From: Enterobacter asburiae
GTDB taxonomy: Bacteria; Pseudomonadota; Gammaproteobacteria; Enterobacterales; Enterobacteriaceae
Assembly: GCF_024599655.1 (NCBI RefSeq)
Contig: NZ_CP102247.1
Span: 3,534,001 to 3,598,000, forward strand
Length of the DNA: 64,000 bases
Direction: 5' to 3'
Position numbers and translations under genes: made by a program. Shown piece by piece: positions 32,698 through 41,876 of this stretch. How positions within the stretch are numbered: position 1 is the stretch's first letter; each line of letters opens with the position of its first letter. Under the pieces are notes generated by a model. It did no database searches, had not been told where the DNA came from, and saw only the letters and a list, made by a program, of their open reading frames with translations.

Positions 32698-34896
32698 ATG
32701 AAAAGTTTAAAAATCGCAGCCAGCCGTGCATGTCCGGATTGTTTTACTACCCAGCGTGAGCTGGTAGATGTCCGCGCTTCTGATTATATTGATGTTGCCG
32801 CCATTGTTCTGGCGGTCACGGATATTGCCAGCGGTATCCTGGACGAAATAGAAGCCACCGGTTTTGGCATTCCTGTATTTGTCGCGACGCACAAAGAAGA
32901 GTTCATCCCGGCAGACTATTTATCGCGCATTCATGGCGTATTTGAGTATTCAGACACCAGCAACGACTTTTATGGACGCCAGCTGGAAGCGGCAGCCCAG
33001 AAGTATGAAACCCAGCTGCGCCCGCCGTTTTTCCGCGCGCTTGTCGACTATGTAAAACAGGGCAACAGCGCGTTTGACTGCCCGGGGCATCAGGGTGGCC
33101 AGTTCTTCCGCCGCCATCCTGCCGGTAATCAGTTTGTCGATTTCTTTGGTGAGACGCTTTTCCGCTCCGATCTGTGCAACGCCGACGTGGCGATGGGGGA
33201 TCTGCTGATCCACGAAGGCGCGCCGTGCATCGCCCAGCAGCATGCGGCAAAAGTCTTTAATGCCGATAAGACCTACTTCGTGCTGAATGGCACCTCGTCA
33301 TCCAACAAAGTGGTGCTTAACGCCCTGCTCACCCCGGGCGACCTGGTGCTGTTCGACCGTAACAACCACAAATCTAACCATCACGGTGCCCTCCTCCAGG
33401 CTGGCGCAACGCCGGTCTATCTGGAGACCGCGCGCAACCCGTACGGCTTTATTGGCGGCATTGACGCCCACTGCTTTGAAGAAAGTTATCTGCGCGAGCT
33501 GGTGGCAGAGGTGGCACCGGGCCGTACACGCGATGCGCGTCCGTTCCGTCTGGCGGTGATCCAGTTGGGTACCTACGATGGCACCATCTATAACGCCCGT
33601 CAGGTGGTGGATAAGATTGGGCACCTGTGTGATTACATCCTGTTTGACTCGGCCTGGGTGGGTTACGAGCAGTTTATTCCGATGATGGCCGACTGCTCTC
33701 CGCTGCTGCTGGAGCTGAACGAAAACGATCCGGGGATCCTGGTCACCCAGTCCGTGCATAAACAGCAGGCCGGCTTCTCGCAGACCTCGCAAATCCATAA
33801 GAAAGACAGCCATATCAAAGGGCAACAGCGCTATGTCCCGCACAAGCGGCTGAACAATGCATTTATGATGCACGCCTCCACCAGCCCGTTTTATCCGCTG
33901 TTCGCTGCGCTGGACATTAACGCCCGTATGCATGAGGGCCAGAGCGGCCGCAACATGTGGATGGACTGCGTGGTGAACGGTATCGAAGCGCGCAAGCTAA
34001 TTCTGGAGAACTGCCGGTATCTGCGCCCCTTCGTGCCGGAGACGGTGGATGGCCGCCCGTGGGAAAGCTGGGACACCGCGGAGATTGCGACCGATCTGCG
34101 CTTCTTCCACTTCGTACCGGGTGAAAACTGGCACGCTTTTGAAGGCTACGCTGAGCATCAGTATTTTATCGACCCGTGCAAACTCCTGCTGACCACGCCG
34201 GGCATTAACGCCCGCACCGGGGAGTATGAGGACTTCGGCGTGCCCGCCACTATCCTTGCCAACTTCCTGCGTGAAAACGGCATCGTGCCGGAGAAATGCG
34301 ACCTCAACTCGATCCTGTTCCTGCTCACGCCTGCGGAAGATATGGGCAAACTGCAACAGCTGGTGGCGCAGCTGGTGCGCTTCGAAAAACTGCTCGAGAG
34401 CGATGTTCCGCTGAAAGAGGTCCTGCCTTCTCTCTACAAACAGCATCCGGAACGTTACGCGGATTACACCCTGCGCCAGATCTGCCAGGAAATGCATGAC
34501 CTGTACGCCCGCCACAACGTGAAGCAGCTGCAGAAAGAGATGTTCCGCAAGTCACACTTCCCACGCGTGATGATGAACCCGCAGGACGCGAACTACGCCT
34601 ATCTGCGCGGTGAAGTTGAGCTGGTCTCCCTGCGCGACGCGGAAGGCCGCATCGCCGCCGAAGGCGCCCTTCCTTATCCACCGGGGGTGCTGTGCGTGGT
34701 CCCAGGGGAAGTCTGGGGCGGTTCCGTGCTGCGCTACTTTGCCGCGCTGGAAGAAGGCATCAACCTTCTGCCGGGCTTCGCGCCGGAGCTGCAGGGTGTG
34801 TACGTCGAAGAGTGTGAGGGGCGCAAACAGGTTCGCTGCAACGTCATCAAACAACCCGCCGCTCAGCCCGCGCTGCTGAAAGGAGAAAAATTATGA
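32698..34896 (+). CDS. speF: Inducible ornithine decarboxylase
   Basis: SpeF (732 residues, same as E. coli) converts ornithine to putrescine, consuming a proton, with pyridoxal phosphate on K355 (SVHKQQAGFSQTSQIHKKD). The N-terminal wing domain, PLP fold-type I core and C-terminal domain of the ornithine/lysine/arginine decarboxylase family are all present. It overlaps potE by four bases (ATGA) and together they form an acid-resistance decarboxylase/antiporter pair. Confidence 0.97.
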   Translation: MKSLKIAASRACPDCFTTQRELVDVRASDYIDVAAIVLAVTDIASGILDEIEATGFGIPVFVATHKEEFIPADYLSRIHGVFEYSDTSNDFYGRQLEAAAQKYETQLRPPFFRALVDYVKQGNSAFDCPGHQGGQFFRRHPAGNQFVDFFGETLFRSDLCNADVAMGDLLIHEGAPCIAQQHAAKVFNADKTYFVLNGTSSSNKVVLNALLTPGDLVLFDRNNHKSNHHGALLQAGATPVYLETARNPYGFIGGIDAHCFEESYLRELVAEVAPGRTRDARPFRLAVIQLGTYDGTIYNARQVVDKIGHLCDYILFDSAWVGYEQFIPMMADCSPLLLELNENDPGILVTQSVHKQQAGFSQTSQIHKKDSHIKGQQRYVPHKRLNNAFMMHASTSPFYPLFAALDINARMHEGQSGRNMWMDCVVNGIEARKLILENCRYLRPFVPETVDGRPWESWDTAEIATDLRFFHFVPGENWHAFEGYAEHQYFIDPCKLLLTTPGINARTGEYEDFGVPATILANFLRENGIVPEKCDLNSILFLLTPAEDMGKLQQLVAQLVRFEKLLESDVPLKEVLPSLYKQHPERYADYTLRQICQEMHDLYARHNVKQLQKEMFRKSHFPRVMMNPQDANYAYLRGEVELVSLRDAEGRIAAEGALPYPPGVLCVVPGEVWGGSVLRYFAALEEGINLLPGFAPELQGVYVEECEGRKQVRCNVIKQPAAQPALLKGEKL

Positions 34897-36206
34897 GTAA
34901 GTCCAATAAGATGGGCGTGGTGCAGCTGACCATCCTCACCATGGTAAACATGATGGGCTCCGGGATTATCATGCTGCCCACCAAACTGGCAGAGGTGGGT
35001 ACCATCTCTATCATCTCCTGGCTGGTAACGGCAGTCGGTTCAATGGCGCTGGCGTGGGCGTTCGCCAAGTGCGGGATGTTCAGCCGTAAGTCAGGCGGCA
35101 TGGGTGGCTATGCCGAGTATGCCTTTGGCAAGTCGGGCAACTTTATGGCCAACTATACCTACGGCGTGTCGCTGCTGATCGCCAACGTGGCGATTGCCAT
35201 CTCCGCGGTGGGTTACGGTACGGAGCTGTTTGGCGCGACGCTCAGCCCGGTACAAATTGGGCTGGCGACCATCGGGGTGCTGTGGATCTGCACCGTGGCT
35301 AACTTTGGCGGCGCGCGTATCACCGGGCAGCTCTCCAGCATCACCGTCTGGGGCGTGATTATTCCGGTTGTCGGCCTGTGCATCATCGGCTGGTTCTGGT
35401 TCAGCCCGACGCTCTACGCCAACTCCTGGAACCCGCACCATGTGCCGTTCTTTACCGCTGTTGGGTCATCCATCGCCATGACGCTGTGGGCCTTCCTGGG
35501 TCTGGAATCCGCCTGTGCGAACGCGGAAGTGGTAGAGAATCCGGAAAAGAACGTGCCGATTGCGGTCCTCGGCGGCACGCTGGGCGCGGCGGTGATCTAT
35601 ATCGTCTCGACTAACGTGATTGCGGGCATCGTACCGAATATGGATCTGGCTAACTCCACGGCGCCGTTCGGGCTGGCCTTCGCGCAGATGTTCACCCCGG
35701 AAGTCGGGAAAGTGATCATGGGTCTGATGGTCATGTCCTGCTGCGGTTCACTCCTCGGCTGGCAGTTCACCATCGCACAGGTGTTTAAATCCTCGGCTGA
35801 TGAAGGTTACTTCCCAAAAATCTTCTCCCGCGTGACCAAAGCGGATGCGCCGGTGCAGGGGATGCTGGCGATTGTCATCTTCCAGAGTGGATTGTCGCTG
35901 ATGACCATTAGCCCGTCGCTGAACAGCCAGTTCAACGTGCTGGTGAACCTGGCGGTGGTGACAAATATCATTCCGTATATTCTGTCGATGGCGGCGCTGG
36001 TGATCATCCAGAAGGTGGCGAAGGTGGATCCACGCAAAGCGCGTGCGGCCAATATCGTGGCGCTGATTGGGGCAATCTACAGCTTCTATGCGCTCTATTC
36101 GTCCGGCCAGGAAGCGATGCTGTATGGCGCGATGGTGACCTTTATGGGCTGGACGCTGTACGGTCTGGTGTCACCGCGGTTTGAATTGAAGAACAAGCAT
36201 AGTTAA
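34893..36206 (+). CDS. potE: Putrescine/ornithine antiporter PotE
   Basis: PotE (437 residues) is an APC-family inner-membrane exchanger with about 12 helices that exports putrescine and imports ornithine. The family signature NMMGSGIIMLPTKLAEVG is near residues 12-29, and LWAFLGLESACANAE lies in the middle. Its start overlaps the speF stop, preceded by GGAGAAAAA. A terminator follows at 36257-36283. Confidence 0.97.
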   Translation: MSKSNKMGVVQLTILTMVNMMGSGIIMLPTKLAEVGTISIISWLVTAVGSMALAWAFAKCGMFSRKSGGMGGYAEYAFGKSGNFMANYTYGVSLLIANVAIAISAVGYGTELFGATLSPVQIGLATIGVLWICTVANFGGARITGQLSSITVWGVIIPVVGLCIIGWFWFSPTLYANSWNPHHVPFFTAVGSSIAMTLWAFLGLESACANAEVVENPEKNVPIAVLGGTLGAAVIYIVSTNVIAGIVPNMDLANSTAPFGLAFAQMFTPEVGKVIMGLMVMSCCGSLLGWQFTIAQVFKSSADEGYFPKIFSRVTKADAPVQGMLAIVIFQSGLSLMTISPSLNSQFNVLVNLAVVTNIIPYILSMAALVIIQKVAKVDPRKARAANIVALIGAIYSFYALYSSGQEAMLYGAMVTFMGWTLYGLVSPRFELKNKHS

Positions 36207-36212
36207 AAAAAA

Positions 36213-36243
36213 GCCCGGTGGCGCTAGCGCTTACCGGGCCTAC
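36213..36243. repeat. REP palindrome after potE
   Basis: A single REP unit (GCCCGGTGGCGC to CCGGGCCTAC) with perfect GCGCTAGCGC at its centre lies between potE and pgm, which converge. Confidence 0.75.
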
Positions 36244-36256
36244 GAGGTCAATGCAA

Positions 36257-36283
36257 AACGGCAACCCAAAGGTTGCCGTTTTT
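36257..36283. terminator. Bidirectional terminator between potE and pgm
   Basis: AACGGCAACC (36257-36266) and GGTTGCCGTT (36271-36280) pair around a four-base loop, with T tracts on both strands. It can stop both speF-potE and pgm transcripts. Confidence 0.85.
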
Positions 36284-36293
36284 AATGTTTTCT

Positions 36294-36330
36294 CCCTCTC
36301 CCTGTGGGAGAGGGCCGGGGTGAGGGCACC
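36294..36330. repeat. CCCTCTCCC/GGGAGAGGG intergenic hairpin repeat
   Basis: Nine-base arms 36294-36302 and 36306-36314 pair perfectly around TGT, followed by CCGGGGTGAGGGC. The element at 54873-54908 is a second member in the opposite orientation. This repeat type is widespread between genes in Enterobacter, Klebsiella and Pseudomonas and is distinct from REP. Confidence 0.7.
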
Positions 36331-36349
36331 AGCCCGCACCAAACCGCAC

Positions 36350-37990
36350 TTATGCGTTTTTCAGCACTTCGCTGACAATCTCTACAGCTTCTTTCTCAAT
36401 CTGCTGACGGTGCTCAGCGCCGAGGAAGCTTTCGCAATAGATTTTATACGCGTCTTCCGTACCGGACGGACGCGCGGCGAACCAGCCGTTCTCGGTCATC
36501 ACTTTCAGACCACCGATAGACGCACCGTTGCCCGGCGCCGCCGTCAGACGGGCAGTGATCGGATCGCCCGCCAGGGTGCTTGCGCTGACCATCTCTGGAG
36601 AGAGTTTGGACAGGGCTGCTTTCTGAGCTGACGTCGCGCTAGCCTGAATACGGTTATAGCTTGGTGCACCAAAGCGTGCCGCCAGGTCATTGTAATGTTC
36701 CTGCGGGTTCTTACCGGTGACCGCGGTGATTTCCGCCGCCAGCAGGCACATGATGATGCCGTCTTTATCGGTTGACCATGGCGTGCCGTCGAAACGCAGG
36801 AAAGATGCCCCCGCGCTCTCTTCACCACCAAAACCGAAGCTGCCGTCGTGCAGACCGTCAACGAACCATTTGAAGCCCACCGGCACTTCCACCAGCTTGC
36901 GGCCCAGCGCCTCGACCACGCGGTCGATCATCGCGGAGGACACCAGCGTTTTACCGACAGCTACCTCTTTGCCCCACTGCGGACGGTGCTGGAACAGGTA
37001 GTTAATCGCGACGGCCAGATAGTGGTTCGGGTTCATCAGCCCGGCAGGGGTGACGATACCGTGACGGTCATAATCCGGGTCGTTAGCAAACGCCAGATCG
37101 AATTTATCACGCAGCGCCAGCAGGCCCGCCATCGCGCACTCGGAGGAGCAGTCCATACGGATCGCGCCGTCTTTGTCCAGGTGCATAAAGCGGAAGGTCT
37201 GATCGACGTGATCGTTCACGATGGTCAGATCCAGCTTGTAATGCTCGGCGATACGTTTCCAGTATTCGATACCGGAGCCGCCCAGCGGATCCACGCCCAG
37301 CTTCAGGCCGGCTTTCTGGATGGCCGCCATATCAACGATATCCGCCAGCCCTTCCACGAACGGCTGAACCAGATCCTGCTCTTTCACGTGACCGGACGCC
37401 ATGGCAGCATCCAGAGAGATGCGCTTCACGCCTTTCAGACCGTCAGCCAGCAAGGCGTTCGCACGATCTTCCACCACTTTGGTGACGTTAGTGTCGGCCG
37501 GGCCACCGTTAGGCGGGTTGTATTTGATACCACCGTCTTCCGGCGGGTTGTGGGATGGCGTGATAACGATACCGTCAGCCAGCGCGCCACCTTTTTTGTT
37601 GTGCACCAGGATGGCGTTAGAGACCGCAGGCGTTGGGGTGAAGCCGTTATTCTCCTGAACAATCACGTCGACGCCGTTTGCCGCCAGCACTTCCACCACA
37701 GAGATGAACGCCGGTTCAGACAGGGCATGGGTATCTTTCCCCACGTAGCACGGACCGGTAACGCCGTTTTTAGCGCGCTCTTCCGCGATGGCCTGAGCAA
37801 TGGCCAGAATGTGCGGTTCGTTAAAGCTGTGGCGCGCCGCGCTGCCGCGGTGACCGGATGTACCAAACTTCACTGCGTGTTCTGCGTTGCCCACGACCGG
37901 TTTCAGCACGTAATACTGCGCGGTCAGCTGAGCGACGTTAATCAAATCGCTTTGTTGTGCAGGTTGGCCTGCACGGCTGTGATTTGCCAT
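36350..37990 (-). CDS. pgm: Phosphoglucomutase
   Basis: Pgm (546 residues, same as E. coli) interconverts glucose 1- and 6-phosphate. The phosphoserine is in TPSHNPPEDGG, the metal loop in DPDYDRHG, the sugar loop in GGEESAGASF and the phosphate loop in RPSGTEDAYKIY. The frame is open seven codons upstream, but MANHSRAGQPAQQSDL at 37990 fits the family length. It lies 24 bp after seqA, with which it is probably co-transcribed. Confidence 0.97.
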   Translation of the reverse strand: MANHSRAGQPAQQSDLINVAQLTAQYYVLKPVVGNAEHAVKFGTSGHRGSAARHSFNEPHILAIAQAIAEERAKNGVTGPCYVGKDTHALSEPAFISVVEVLAANGVDVIVQENNGFTPTPAVSNAILVHNKKGGALADGIVITPSHNPPEDGGIKYNPPNGGPADTNVTKVVEDRANALLADGLKGVKRISLDAAMASGHVKEQDLVQPFVEGLADIVDMAAIQKAGLKLGVDPLGGSGIEYWKRIAEHYKLDLTIVNDHVDQTFRFMHLDKDGAIRMDCSSECAMAGLLALRDKFDLAFANDPDYDRHGIVTPAGLMNPNHYLAVAINYLFQHRPQWGKEVAVGKTLVSSAMIDRVVEALGRKLVEVPVGFKWFVDGLHDGSFGFGGEESAGASFLRFDGTPWSTDKDGIIMCLLAAEITAVTGKNPQEHYNDLAARFGAPSYNRIQASATSAQKAALSKLSPEMVSASTLAGDPITARLTAAPGNGASIGGLKVMTENGWFAARPSGTEDAYKIYCESFLGAEHRQQIEKEAVEIVSEVLKNA

Positions 37991-38014
37991 TACCGGGTCC
38001 TTCTGATGCAAGGG

Positions 38015-38563
38015 TTAAATTGTACCGCAAACCTTTTCAATCAATTCCGCCGGGAACTGCATGGACTGCATGATGTGTTCAATCATGCTGCACTTGCGGC
38101 CCGTATTGGTATTGGTGATCACCCAGTATGGGGTGCCAGGAACATGTTTGGGTTTGGTTTGATTGCCATTTTGCAGCAGCGTCTGCTCGTCGCCCGCGAA
38201 ATAGACGCGAGTACGGCCGTGAAGCGACTCGGTCGCTTCAGCAAACGCTTTGTTATCCAGTGAATAAAGTGTAGACAGCACCAGCATAAAGCGGTTAACC
38301 GCCTTTTTCTGCTCCGCGTATTCATCGGAGAGCAGCAGCTCGCGCATCGCGCGCACTTTATCTTTTGCCGGCGTCACGGCAGGTTTTGCTTGCGCAACAA
38401 CGCTCGGCTGAGACACGACATCTTTGGTGACTGGGGTAGCAGGCTGTGAAGCGGCGGAAATTTTAAGCATGCGCCGTAAAATGTCGGACGCGCTCTCCCC
38501 GATATGCCGCGTCTGGCTGGCAATATACTGATAGAGTTCGTCATCAACTTCGATTGTTTTCAT
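38015..38563 (-). CDS. seqA: Negative modulator of replication initiation SeqA
   Basis: SeqA (182 residues) binds pairs of hemimethylated GATC sites, sequesters oriC and organises new DNA. The N-terminal multimerisation segment MKTIEVDDELYQYIA... (1-35) is followed by a variable linker with extra Q/V/A residues and the conserved DNA-binding domain (about 65-182) with GRTRVYFAGDEQTLL and NTNTGRKCSM. An 11-codon upstream extension of the frame was rejected because MKTIEVDDELY is the family start. Confidence 0.97.
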   Translation of the reverse strand: MKTIEVDDELYQYIASQTRHIGESASDILRRMLKISAASQPATPVTKDVVSQPSVVAQAKPAVTPAKDKVRAMRELLLSDEYAEQKKAVNRFMLVLSTLYSLDNKAFAEATESLHGRTRVYFAGDEQTLLQNGNQTKPKHVPGTPYWVITNTNTGRKCSMIEHIMQSMQFPAELIEKVCGTI

Positions 38564-38746
38564 CTTAATCCAGTGCGATATCTTATCTGAATACAAGTCA
38601 TTGGGATTATAAGGTCAAATCCCAACAGCGGATAGCGTCAAACCAGGTTGGCGGCAAAAGTCAGATTAAACTGGAACCTTGCAGCCGGGCGGCAGAATGG
38701 TCAACATGATACCCTAACCTGACATACGTAAAAAAAGAACTTTGCC

Positions 38747-39520
38747 ATGAAATTGAATGCCCGAGCGCAAACTGCACAATCGCCGAACAATAATTCTCCC
38801 ATCGTACTGGTTCACGGGCTTTTTGGCAGCCTGGATAACCTGGGCGTGCTGGCGCGCGATCTGGTTACCGACCACGATATTTTACAGGTCGATATGCGCA
38901 ATCACGGTCTTTCGGGGCGTTCCGACGAGATGACCTACGCGGCGATGGCGCAGGATCTGCTGGACACGCTGGATGCACATAGCCTGCAAAAGGTAACGCT
39001 GATCGGGCATTCAATGGGTGGCAAAGCGGTGATGGCCCTGACGGCACTGGCCCCGGAGCGTATTAGCGGCCTGGTGGTGATTGACGTCGCGCCCGTGGAT
39101 TACGACGTCCGCCGTCATGACGAGATTTTTGCCGCCATTAACGCGGTCACAGAAGCAGGTGTCGCGACACGCCAACAGGCGGCTGCCGTCATGCGTGAAC
39201 ATCTTGATGAAGAAGGCGTCGTGCAGTTCCTGCTGAAGTCGTTTGTTGACGGGCAATGGCGTTTTAACGTGCCGGTGCTCTGGGACCAGTACAACAACAT
39301 CGTGGGCTGGGAAACCGTCCCGGCCTGGCCACACCCTACCCTTTTTATTCGCGGCGGAAACTCTCCTTACGTTACCGACGCGTTCCGCGACACGCTGCTG
39401 GCCCAATTCCCGCAGGCTCGCGCCCACGTGATTGCCGGTGCCGGGCACTGGGTGCATGCGGAAAAACCGGATGCTGTGCTGCGCGCCATTCGACGCTATC
39501 TCGCTGATACTGCAAATTGA
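38747..39520 (+). CDS. ybfF: Acyl-CoA esterase/alpha-beta hydrolase YbfF
   Basis: YbfF (257 residues) is a small alpha/beta hydrolase; the E. coli enzyme cleaves palmitoyl-CoA and other acyl esters in vitro, with unclear role in vivo. It has the oxyanion start HGLFGSLDNL, nucleophile serine in IGHSMGGKA, and catalytic histidine in GAGHWVHAE. It is divergent from seqA across 183 bp. A hairpin (39535-39560) follows but lacks a strong T run. Confidence 0.93.
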   Translation: MKLNARAQTAQSPNNNSPIVLVHGLFGSLDNLGVLARDLVTDHDILQVDMRNHGLSGRSDEMTYAAMAQDLLDTLDAHSLQKVTLIGHSMGGKAVMALTALAPERISGLVVIDVAPVDYDVRRHDEIFAAINAVTEAGVATRQQAAAVMREHLDEEGVVQFLLKSFVDGQWRFNVPVLWDQYNNIVGWETVPAWPHPTLFIRGGNSPYVTDAFRDTLLAQFPQARAHVIAGAGHWVHAEKPDAVLRAIRRYLADTAN

Positions 39521-39648
39521 TTAAAAAGAAAGCGACTGGAAGGCTGCGGGCTTCCAGTCGTTGGCGTGCCGTTTTTGGTGATGTATGATGGCGCGCTTAT
39601 CGCCCGGGCATTAGCAGGGCGGCGTGTTTCCCCCGAAGTCTCAGAATC

Positions 39649-39936
39649 ATGGCCAAAGAACAAACGGACCGTACGACACTAGATCTGTTCGCGAATGAGC
39701 GTCGCCCGGGACGACCCAAGACGAATCCGCTTTCGCGCGATGAACAGCTGCGTATCAATAAACGCAACCAGCTTAAACGCGATAAAAATCGTGGGCTTAA
39801 GCGTGTCGAACTGAAGCTTAACGCCGACGCCGTCGATGCGCTGAACGAGCTGGCTGACGCGCGAAATATCAGCCGCAGCGAGCTCATTGAAGAGATGTTG
39901 ATCGCCCAGCTTGAGACGTTACGCAGCCAGGCATAA
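39649..39936 (+). CDS. ybfE: LexA-regulated protein YbfE (ribbon-helix-helix-like)
   Basis: This 95-residue basic protein matches E. coli YbfE. Its C-terminal third (VELKLNADAVDALNELADARNISRSELIEEMLI pattern) looks like a ribbon-helix-helix DNA-binding fold, and the first half is Lys/Arg-rich. Function is unknown. In E. coli ybfE belongs to the LexA regulon; at the equivalent position here the CTG/CAG half-sites appear lost. It lies upstream of fldA. Confidence 0.9.
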   Translation: MAKEQTDRTTLDLFANERRPGRPKTNPLSRDEQLRINKRNQLKRDKNRGLKRVELKLNADAVDALNELADARNISRSELIEEMLIAQLETLRSQA

Positions 39937-40091
39937 GTCTGAAAATCCCCTTTATCGCCCTTTTCATGTAGCACAGAGTGCAGTCCTGCGCGATAGCTGT
40001 TTCCGCAGGGTTGCCAGTTCTGCTATTATTGCCCTTATCCGTGGCCAAATTGCGCCACCATACTATTAAGTTTCAAGAGGTTATTTTACTC

Positions 40092-40622
40092 ATGGCAATC
40101 ATCGGCATTTTCTTTGGCAGTGATACCGGCAATACCGAAAATATCGCAAAAAACATTCAAAAACAGCTCGGTAAAGACGTTGCTGATGTGCATGACATCG
40201 CCAAGAGCAGCAAAGAAGATCTGGAAGGCTATGACATTCTGCTGCTGGGTATCCCAACCTGGTACTACGGTGAAGCCCAGTGCGACTGGGATGATTTCTT
40301 CCCGACGCTGGAAGAAGTGGACTTCAACGGTAAGCTGGTGGCCCTGTTTGGCTGTGGCGATCAGGAAGACTACGCCGAATACTTCTGTGACGCGCTGGGT
40401 ACCATCCGCGATATCATTGAGCCGAATGGCGCGGTTATCGTAGGCCACTGGCCGACTGCCGGTTACCACTTTGAAGCGTCTAAAGGCCTGGCCGATGACG
40501 ATCACTTCGTGGGTCTGGCCATTGACGAAGACCGTCAGCCAGAGCTGACGGCAGAGCGCGTTGAGAAATGGGTGAAGCAGATTCGCGAAGAACTGCACCT
40601 GGACGATATTCTGAACGCCTGA
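40092..40622 (+). CDS. fldA: Flavodoxin 1
   Basis: FldA (176 residues) is the essential FMN electron carrier for IspG/IspH, biotin synthase, anaerobic ribonucleotide reductase and methionine synthase activation. The phosphate loop FFGSDTGNTENIA (8-20) and flavin loops PTWYYGEAQCDWDD and GCGDQEDYAEYF are intact. The frame opens 38 codons earlier, but MAIIGIFFGSDTG at 40092 matches the family start. Transcription may continue into fur. Confidence 0.97.
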   Translation: MAIIGIFFGSDTGNTENIAKNIQKQLGKDVADVHDIAKSSKEDLEGYDILLLGIPTWYYGEAQCDWDDFFPTLEEVDFNGKLVALFGCGDQEDYAEYFCDALGTIRDIIEPNGAVIVGHWPTAGYHFEASKGLADDDHFVGLAIDEDRQPELTAERVEKWVKQIREELHLDDILNA

Positions 40623-40836
40623 TTTTTATCGCGGCGCAGCGACGGCTGCGCCCGTGCTCCAGGTCAAACCGATTAAATTAATCGCTACAATCTTTTAACT
40701 TTTTCGCCCAGACCTGTACAATGTCTCCCTGATAAAATGTGGTTTTCCATTGAGCAAGTTTGTTGGTGATACCCCATTTTTATAAGCATATTTTGCCTGA
40801 GACTTGCAGTTTTCATTTAGCCATGGCAGTTCTATA

Positions 40837-40917
40837 ATGAGACGCATTATCCCAGGTGCATTTTCTGTCACTTCCTACAGAAGTGAATCGTTTAGCAACA
40901 GGACAGATTCCGCATGA
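40837..40917 (+). CDS. uof: fur upstream leader ORF (uof)
   Basis: A 26-codon ORF starts MRRIIPGAFSV at 40837 and stops at TGA 40915-40917, which overlaps the fur ATG (ATGA). In E. coli the 28-codon uof couples fur translation to its own, and the sRNA RyhB represses fur through uof. The first residues agree with E. coli Uof; the rest diverges, but the overlap that matters for coupling is kept. Confidence 0.8.
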   Translation: MRRIIPGAFSVTSYRSESFSNRTDSA

Positions 40918-41360
40918 CTGACAACAATACCGCATTAAAGAAGGCTGGCCTGAAAGTTACGCTTCCTCGGTTAAAAATCCTTGAAGTGCTTCAGGGTCCA
41001 GACAATCACCATGTCAGTGCGGAAGACCTCTATAAACGTCTTATCGACATGGGTGAAGAGATTGGGCTGGCTACCGTCTATCGCGTGCTGAACCAGTTTG
41101 ATGACGCGGGCATTGTTACCCGTCATAATTTCGAAGGCGGTAAATCTGTTTTCGAACTGACCCAGCAGCAGCACCACGATCACCTGATCTGCCTCGATTG
41201 CGGCAAGGTCATTGAATTCAGCGATGATTCCATTGAATCACGCCAGCGTGAAATCGCGGCGCGTCATGGCATCCGCCTGACGAACCACAGCCTGTACCTT
41301 TACGGTCACTGCGCTGAAGGCGACTGCCGCGAAGACGACCACGCGCACGACGCGAAATAA
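40914..41360 (+). CDS. fur: Ferric uptake regulator Fur
   Basis: Fur (148 residues, same as E. coli) represses iron-acquisition genes when loaded with Fe2+. The N-terminal winged helix (1-80) is followed by the dimerisation and metal domain, with HHDHLIC (86-93) and the structural zinc cysteines C93 and C96 (CLDC), and a His/Asp-rich tail. It is translated from an ATG inside the end of uof. A terminator follows at 41379-41406. Confidence 0.98.
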   Translation: MTDNNTALKKAGLKVTLPRLKILEVLQGPDNHHVSAEDLYKRLIDMGEEIGLATVYRVLNQFDDAGIVTRHNFEGGKSVFELTQQQHHDHLICLDCGKVIEFSDDSIESRQREIAARHGIRLTNHSLYLYGHCAEGDCREDDHAHDAK

Positions 41361-41378
41361 GCGAGTGCTTATACTCAG

Positions 41379-41406
41379 AGCCAGCCGCAAGGTTGGCTTT
41401 TTTTTT
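41379..41406 (+). terminator. Rho-independent terminator of fur
   Basis: AGCCAGCC (41379-41386) pairs with GGTTGGCT (41391-41398), followed by nine T's. Confidence 0.85.
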
Positions 41407-41417
41407 GCCTGTAAAAA

Positions 41418-41494
41418 GCCCGGTGGCGCTGCGCTTACCGGGCCTACGGGCTATGACACCTTTGTAGGTCCGGTAAGCGCAGCGCCACCGGGCG
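41418..41494. repeat. REP pair (BIME) between fur and chiQ
   Basis: Inverted units 41418-41447 and 41464-41494 carry GGTGGCGCTGCGCTTACCGG and its complement. They lie between the convergent ends of fur and chiPQ. Confidence 0.8.
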
Positions 41495-41502
41495 TAAAGC
41501 AC

Positions 41503-41832
41503 TTATTTATTGTTATTGCGTATCTCGTTCCAGATCTTATCGCAACGCTTCGCCACTTCCTGATCGTTACCGGTTTTACGCGCCTGAATGCAGGCCTGGT
41601 AATCCATCACGCGGACGTTCTCCTGCGTCGCGAACTGCTCGTGCGCTTTCTCTTTCTTCAGCACGTTCAGCACGCTCTGACAGGCTTCAATCTTCTCCGG
41701 CGATCCTTCCGCAGTATTAATGCAGGCGCTATACGCCTCCTTCAGACGGGTGTCCTCTTTAGGCGCCTGCGTCTGAGCACACGCCACCAGCCCTGATGCC
41801 AGCAGCGCGACGATTACGATTTTTTTCATCAT
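41503..41832 (-). CDS. chiQ: Outer-membrane lipoprotein ChiQ
   Basis: This 109-residue lipoprotein is made with the chitoporin ChiP. The signal peptide ends in the lipobox LVAC, giving the lipidated Cys18 (17 if the second ATG is used). The mature protein is charged and has four further cysteines. In E. coli chiQ is silenced along with chiP by Rho when ChiX is present. It lies 44 bp after chiP. Molecular role is unclear. Confidence 0.92.
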   Translation of the reverse strand: MMKKIVIVALLASGLVACAQTQAPKEDTRLKEAYSACINTAEGSPEKIEACQSVLNVLKKEKAHEQFATQENVRVMDYQACIQARKTGNDQEVAKRCDKIWNEIRNNNK

Positions 41833-41876
41833 GTGCAGTCTCCATACCGGCGGGTGTTAACCCGCCAGTGGGTTCA

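Noticed and set aside
39535..39560. Hairpin after ybfF considered as an intrinsic terminator
   Set aside because: Good stem but no T tract directly after it, so not called as a terminator.
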